Origin: Deltaproteobacteria bacterium
Lineage (GTDB): Bacteria; Bdellovibrionota; UBA1018; UBA923
Assembly: GCA_016194725.1 (NCBI GenBank)
Contig: JACQAW010000225.1
Coordinates: 1 to 16,125 of the forward strand
DNA: 16,125 nucleotides
Direction: 5' to 3'
The first letter of the stretch is position 1. Each line of letters opens with the position of its first letter. This document shows, one piece after another, positions 13,322-16,125 of the stretch. Below the pieces are notes generated by a model. It was not told where the DNA came from, searched no databases, and worked only from the letters and a program-made list of their open reading frames with translations. The translations under genes were made by a program, and so were the position numbers.

Positions 13322-14622
13322 GGGCTCTGCTTTTTTTTCTGATCCTGGGTTGCGCGCAGGCCGCGGCCGCCGTTAAAGTGGACGTGCTGCACGTGCGCGG
13401 AGTGATCAACGCCGGCACCTCGCGCTACATCAAACGCGGAATCGAGACCGCTGCCGCTGACAAGGCCGCGCTGCTGTTGCTGGTGCTGGATACGCCCGGT
13501 GGCCTGCTGAACTCGACGCGCGATATCGTCCAGGGCATCGATCAAAGCGTGGTGCCCGTGGCCGTGTACGTGGCCCCCGGGGGTGCCTCGGCCACCAGCG
13601 CTGGCACGATCATCACGATGTCGGCCCATTATGCGGCCATGGCGCCAGGGACCAATATCGGCGCGGCTCATCCCGTGGGCGGCCAGGGTGAGGACATCAA
13701 AGGCACGATGAAAGAGAAGGCCGAAAACGATACGGCAGCGTTCATCAAAGCCCAGGCCGTGTTGCGTGGACGCAATGCCGAGTGGGCCGAGCAGGCCATT
13801 CGCAAATCGGTTTCGGCCACCGCTGACGAGGCGCTCAAGCTTCATGTCGTGGATTATCTTGCGGCAGATCAGGCAAGCTTGCTTGCCAAGCTCGACGAGC
13901 AGCCCGTGCACGGCACTCTTGCGGGTGCTTCGCCGAAAATGGCGGCGCCGGCAGTTCATCTGGCGGGCGCGTCCCTGGTCGAGCTGCCCATGAGCCTGGC
14001 TGAGAGCTTTCTGGCGTTCATTGGCGACCCCAACGTGAGCTATATGCTGATGACGTTGGGTGGGCTTGGAATTTACGTCGAGGTGACGTCGGGCGGAAGT
14101 GTCATTCTTCCCGGCGTGCTGGGCGTGATTTCGCTGATTCTGGCGTTCATCTCATTTTCAACGCTGCCGGTGAGCTTCGGCGGCGTGGCCTTGCTTTTCG
14201 TGGGGTTCGCGCTTTTTGCCATCGAGCCTTTTGTCGTGAGTCACGGCGCGCTAACGCTTGGTGGCGTAGTTTCGCTGCTGCTGGGCGCGCTGATTTTACT
14301 CGACCCTTCGACGGGTGATCTGCGCTTGTCGCTTGCGCTGGTCATTCCCACGGTCGTTGCCATTGGCGCAATGACCTTCATGGCAGGCTATTACGCGCTC
14401 AAAGCACGTCGCACGATTTATGGCGGCCTGACGAATTTTCATGATTTTGAAGGAGTCGTGCAAACCGTCGATGACACCGGGGTAAGCGGGAAGTGTTTGA
14501 TTCGCGGCGAAACCTGGGACTTTGAGCTTTCGCATCCCCAGAAACCGGTGCATGTTGGAGATCATTTGAGCGTCTACCGTCGTCACGGCATGAAGCTCAT
14601 CGTAAATTTGAAAGCGAAATAG
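13318..14622 (+). CDS. nfeD: NfeD-type membrane-bound serine protease (ClpP class)
   Basis: Long-form NfeD: a ClpP-fold serine protease with membrane anchor and C-terminal OB domain. Residues 1-18 are a signal peptide. The protease fold shows LLLVLDTPGGLLNSTRDIV (52-71) and APGGASATSAGT (86-97) with Ser94 as likely nucleophile; Lys134 in MKEKAENDT is the likely partner of a Ser-Lys dyad, 40 residues on, close to the 41 of archaeal PH1510. Residues about 235-360 hold four to five hydrophobic helices. The last 65 residues are the OB-like domain (DFEGVVQTVDDTGVSGKCL, HVGDHLSVY). In archaea this protease cleaves the stomatin encoded next to it; the slipin gene follows here by 10 bases. The ATG overlaps the glycosylase TGA (ATGA), so translation is probably coupled. 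The whole set would act at the cytoplasmic membrane. Confidence 0.93.
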   Translation: MRALLFFLILGCAQAAAAVKVDVLHVRGVINAGTSRYIKRGIETAAADKAALLLLVLDTPGGLLNSTRDIVQGIDQSVVPVAVYVAPGGASATSAGTIITMSAHYAAMAPGTNIGAAHPVGGQGEDIKGTMKEKAENDTAAFIKAQAVLRGRNAEWAEQAIRKSVSATADEALKLHVVDYLAADQASLLAKLDEQPVHGTLAGASPKMAAPAVHLAGASLVELPMSLAESFLAFIGDPNVSYMLMTLGGLGIYVEVTSGGSVILPGVLGVISLILAFISFSTLPVSFGGVALLFVGFALFAIEPFVVSHGALTLGGVVSLLLGALILLDPSTGDLRLSLALVIPTVVAIGAMTFMAGYYALKARRTIYGGLTNFHDFEGVVQTVDDTGVSGKCLIRGETWDFELSHPQKPVHVGDHLSVYRRHGMKLIVNLKAK

Positions 14623-14632
14623 GAGATCTCAT

Positions 14633-15424
14633 ATGGAAGCTCTGGGCGGCGGGTTCGTCGTGATTATCGTCATCGTCGGAATATTTCTGCTCATGGCGGT
14701 TCGCGTTCTGAACGAGTACGAGCGCGGCGTGATTTTTCGCATCGGTCGCATCCAGGGCGCCAAAGGGCCCGGCCTGATTCTGCTCATTCCCATGATCGAC
14801 AAGATGGTGCGCGTCGACCTGCGCACGATCACTCTGGACGTGCCGGCGCAGGACGCGATTACGCGCGACAACGTGACGGTGAAGGTGAACGCGGTGGTTT
14901 ACTTCCGCGTGGTCGACCCCAACCGCGCGGTGATCGAAGTCGAAAACTACCTGCTCGCGACCTCCAAGCTGGCGCAAACCACGCTGCGTTCGGTGATGGG
15001 CCAGGTTGAGCTCGACGAGCTGCTCTCGCAGCGCGAAGCGATTAACCGGAAGCTGCAAACCATTCTCGATCAGCAAACCGAACCGTGGGGCGTGAAAGTG
15101 GCCAACGTCGAAGTGAAGCAAATCGACCTGCCCGCCGAAATGCAAAGAGCCATGGCCCGCCAGGCCGAAGCCGAACGCGAACGCCGAGCCAAAATCATCT
15201 CGGCAGACGCCGAATTCCAAGCCTCCAAGAAGCTGGCCGAAGCCGCCCAGGTGATGATGGAACATCCCATGACCTTGCAGCTGCGTTACTTGCAGACCAT
15301 GGTCGAAATCGGCAGCGACCGAAACACGACCACGATCTTGCCGTTCCCAGTAGAGCTGCTGCGCTTCTTCGGTGGCCATACCGGCATGCACCCAACCGAA
15401 GTGCCAACGCCAGGCAAGACCTAA
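14633..15424 (+). CDS. Slipin / stomatin-like SPFH protein
   Basis: A 263-residue SPFH (band 7) protein, membrane scaffold and partner of NfeD. Residues 6-24 are one membrane helix (GGFVVIIVIVGIFLLMAV). The SPFH domain spans about 25-180: NEYERGVIFRIGRI, KGPGLILLIPMIDKMVRVDLR, the slipin hallmark ITRDNVTVKVNAVVYFRV, and VKQIDLPAEMQRAMARQAEA. The following Glu/Arg/Lys-rich helix (180-215) mediates oligomers in relatives. The hydrophobic end TTTILPFPVELLRFF is the type of C-terminal segment cleaved by the partner protease in archaeal pairs. AGGAGA overlapping the nfeD stop serves as ribosome binding site. The stop is 6 bases from the end of the opposing metalloprotease gene. Confidence 0.95.
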   Translation: MEALGGGFVVIIVIVGIFLLMAVRVLNEYERGVIFRIGRIQGAKGPGLILLIPMIDKMVRVDLRTITLDVPAQDAITRDNVTVKVNAVVYFRVVDPNRAVIEVENYLLATSKLAQTTLRSVMGQVELDELLSQREAINRKLQTILDQQTEPWGVKVANVEVKQIDLPAEMQRAMARQAEAERERRAKIISADAEFQASKKLAEAAQVMMEHPMTLQLRYLQTMVEIGSDRNTTTILPFPVELLRFFGGHTGMHPTEVPTPGKT

Positions 15425-15430
15425 GCGTTG

Positions 15431-16125
15431 TCAGAGTGCGTGGATCAGCGGCGACTCTTTCATCTTGGCGCACTGGTCTGCGTCAAGACGGCAGGAAAAA
15501 TGCGATGTCCCACAGGTGTAGGACATGAATCCGTAGCTTCGATGTGCAAGCCCCAGAATATGGCCTAGTTCATGGGTTAAAGCGTGGCCCGCGACTGTAT
15601 CCCCGTCGCTCGGCGCCGTTCGCGCAAGAACAGCCATGCCGGTGATATGCTCGGTTACCATTCTGGCGATGATTTTCTCGTCAAAACCATTCAACGCATT
15701 GATGCTGGGCGGGCCCGGTTCCGGAGCAAAAGGAACGCCCCAGCCAAGGATTAATCCGAGTTTCTCGTCAGGAAGTCGGCCATTTCCTTCATCGATCTTG
15801 TCTCCGAAAAAAATTCTGGGATGCGCAAAGCGTTCGATCTTTTTGGCGAGATAGCGGAACGATACGGCTGGAAAATCGACAACCGGTTTGCGAACATCAT
15901 CGGGAAACTTGCGATCCCACGACAGGATATCGGGAATTGGCGGCTTCCATTCATCTTTGGCTTCGGGAGTGAATATATATTCAGACTGGCTCGGCAGCTC
16001 GGTTTCGATGATCTCGACGCCGCGGACCAGGATCGAGCACTCTCCAAGCAGCGCCCGCGTTTTCTGGAAATACTCGAGTACGGACTTTTTTCGCCAGCCC
16101 CGATGCCAAAAAGTACCCGTGTTCT
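15431..16125 (-). CDS. Metzincin-type zinc metalloprotease, 5' end outside window
   Basis: The minus-strand frame is open from the right edge to a TGA at 15431, giving at least 231 residues. The zinc site THELGHILGLAH (codons at 15577-15542) is a full HExxHxxGxxH metzincin signature. Met in YGFMSY (codon at about 15526) is the Met-turn, six residues after the last His, as in matrixin and related M10/M12 proteases. Upstream segments (SRFAHPRIFFGDK-like, GLILGWGVPFAPEPGPP) are consistent with a small catalytic domain. A TTG at 15694 could be mistaken for the start, but similarity to a folded protein continues upstream. Two Cys follow the active site (TCGTSHFSCRLDADQC region). A secretion signal cannot be judged because the N-terminus is missing. 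Probably exported, by analogy with the family. Confidence 0.82.
   Translation of the reverse strand, partial: NTGTFWHRGWRKKSVLEYFQKTRALLGECSILVRGVEIIETELPSQSEYIFTPEAKDEWKPPIPDILSWDRKFPDDVRKPVVDFPAVSFRYLAKKIERFAHPRIFFGDKIDEGNGRLPDEKLGLILGWGVPFAPEPGPPSINALNGFDEKIIARMVTEHITGMAVLARTAPSDGDTVAGHALTHELGHILGLAHRSYGFMSYTCGTSHFSCRLDADQCAKMKESPLIHAL

Noticed and set aside
13210..13959. Minus-strand frame of 249 codons opposite the glycosylase end and nfeD
   Set aside because: Antisense shadow of two recognised, translationally coupled genes; no motif.
14597..15391. Minus-strand frame of 264 codons opposite the slipin gene
   Set aside because: His/Gln/Asp-rich with no motif; the plus strand encodes an unmistakable SPFH protein with a ribosome binding site.

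Overview
The window looks like a chromosomal segment of a Gram-negative bacterium with roughly 58-60 % GC (estimated by eye). It has two parts: a decayed mobile or accessory region (about 1-6450) and an apparently stable housekeeping region (about 6451-16125). The taxon cannot be fixed from sequence alone. Secreted metzincin-like proteases, small zinc-ribbon proteins around uvrC, and an AAA+/primase-type mobile-element remnant next to XerC/D-like recombinases would fit a delta-proteobacterial or Bdellovibrionota relative; this is a low-confidence inference.

Accessory part. On the minus strand, a tyrosine recombinase runs off the left edge and overlaps by ATGA the gene upstream of it. That gene is the C-terminal piece of an AAA+/primase-like mobile-element protein that has lost its N-terminal catalytic part. 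At the break a plus-strand fragment of a second tyrosine recombinase is left, carrying only the Tyr motif. Then come a DinJ/RelB-YafQ type toxin-antitoxin pair with a palindromic operator inside its promoter, an IS66 transposase with the middle deleted in frame, a palindrome and DnaA-box-like sites, and a complete serine resolvase. After these lies a displaced tail of an Rhs protein: the last part of the Rhs core ending in DPLGL, two membrane helices and a glycine-rich repeat tail. A membrane-anchored ankyrin-repeat protein overlaps its 3' end. The last two look like an orphan Rhs-CT module with a candidate immunity partner and are the most interesting unit here. Base composition of 4461-6450 is visibly more AT-rich than the rest.

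Housekeeping part. A fused alpha/beta-hydrolase plus SAM-methyltransferase is followed tail-to-tail by a zinc-ribbon/UvrD-tudor-like protein on the minus strand, which is divergent from uvrC. UvrC has all its catalytic and Fe-S residues but stops before the usual C-terminal helix-hairpin-helix domain. A small zinc-ribbon gene faces it, with a possible tiny secreted-peptide gene upstream. Next is a large secreted Cys-rich protein with an HExxHxxGxxD zinc site and Met-turn. Then comes a tight run of a family-4 uracil-DNA glycosylase, an NfeD-type membrane serine protease and a slipin (SPFH). NfeD-slipin is a known functional pair in membrane-domain quality control; the glycosylase is joined to nfeD by an ATGA overlap. 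At the right edge a second metzincin (HExxHxxGxxH, Met-turn) on the minus strand is cut by the window end.

I saw no rRNA, tRNA or CRISPR array.
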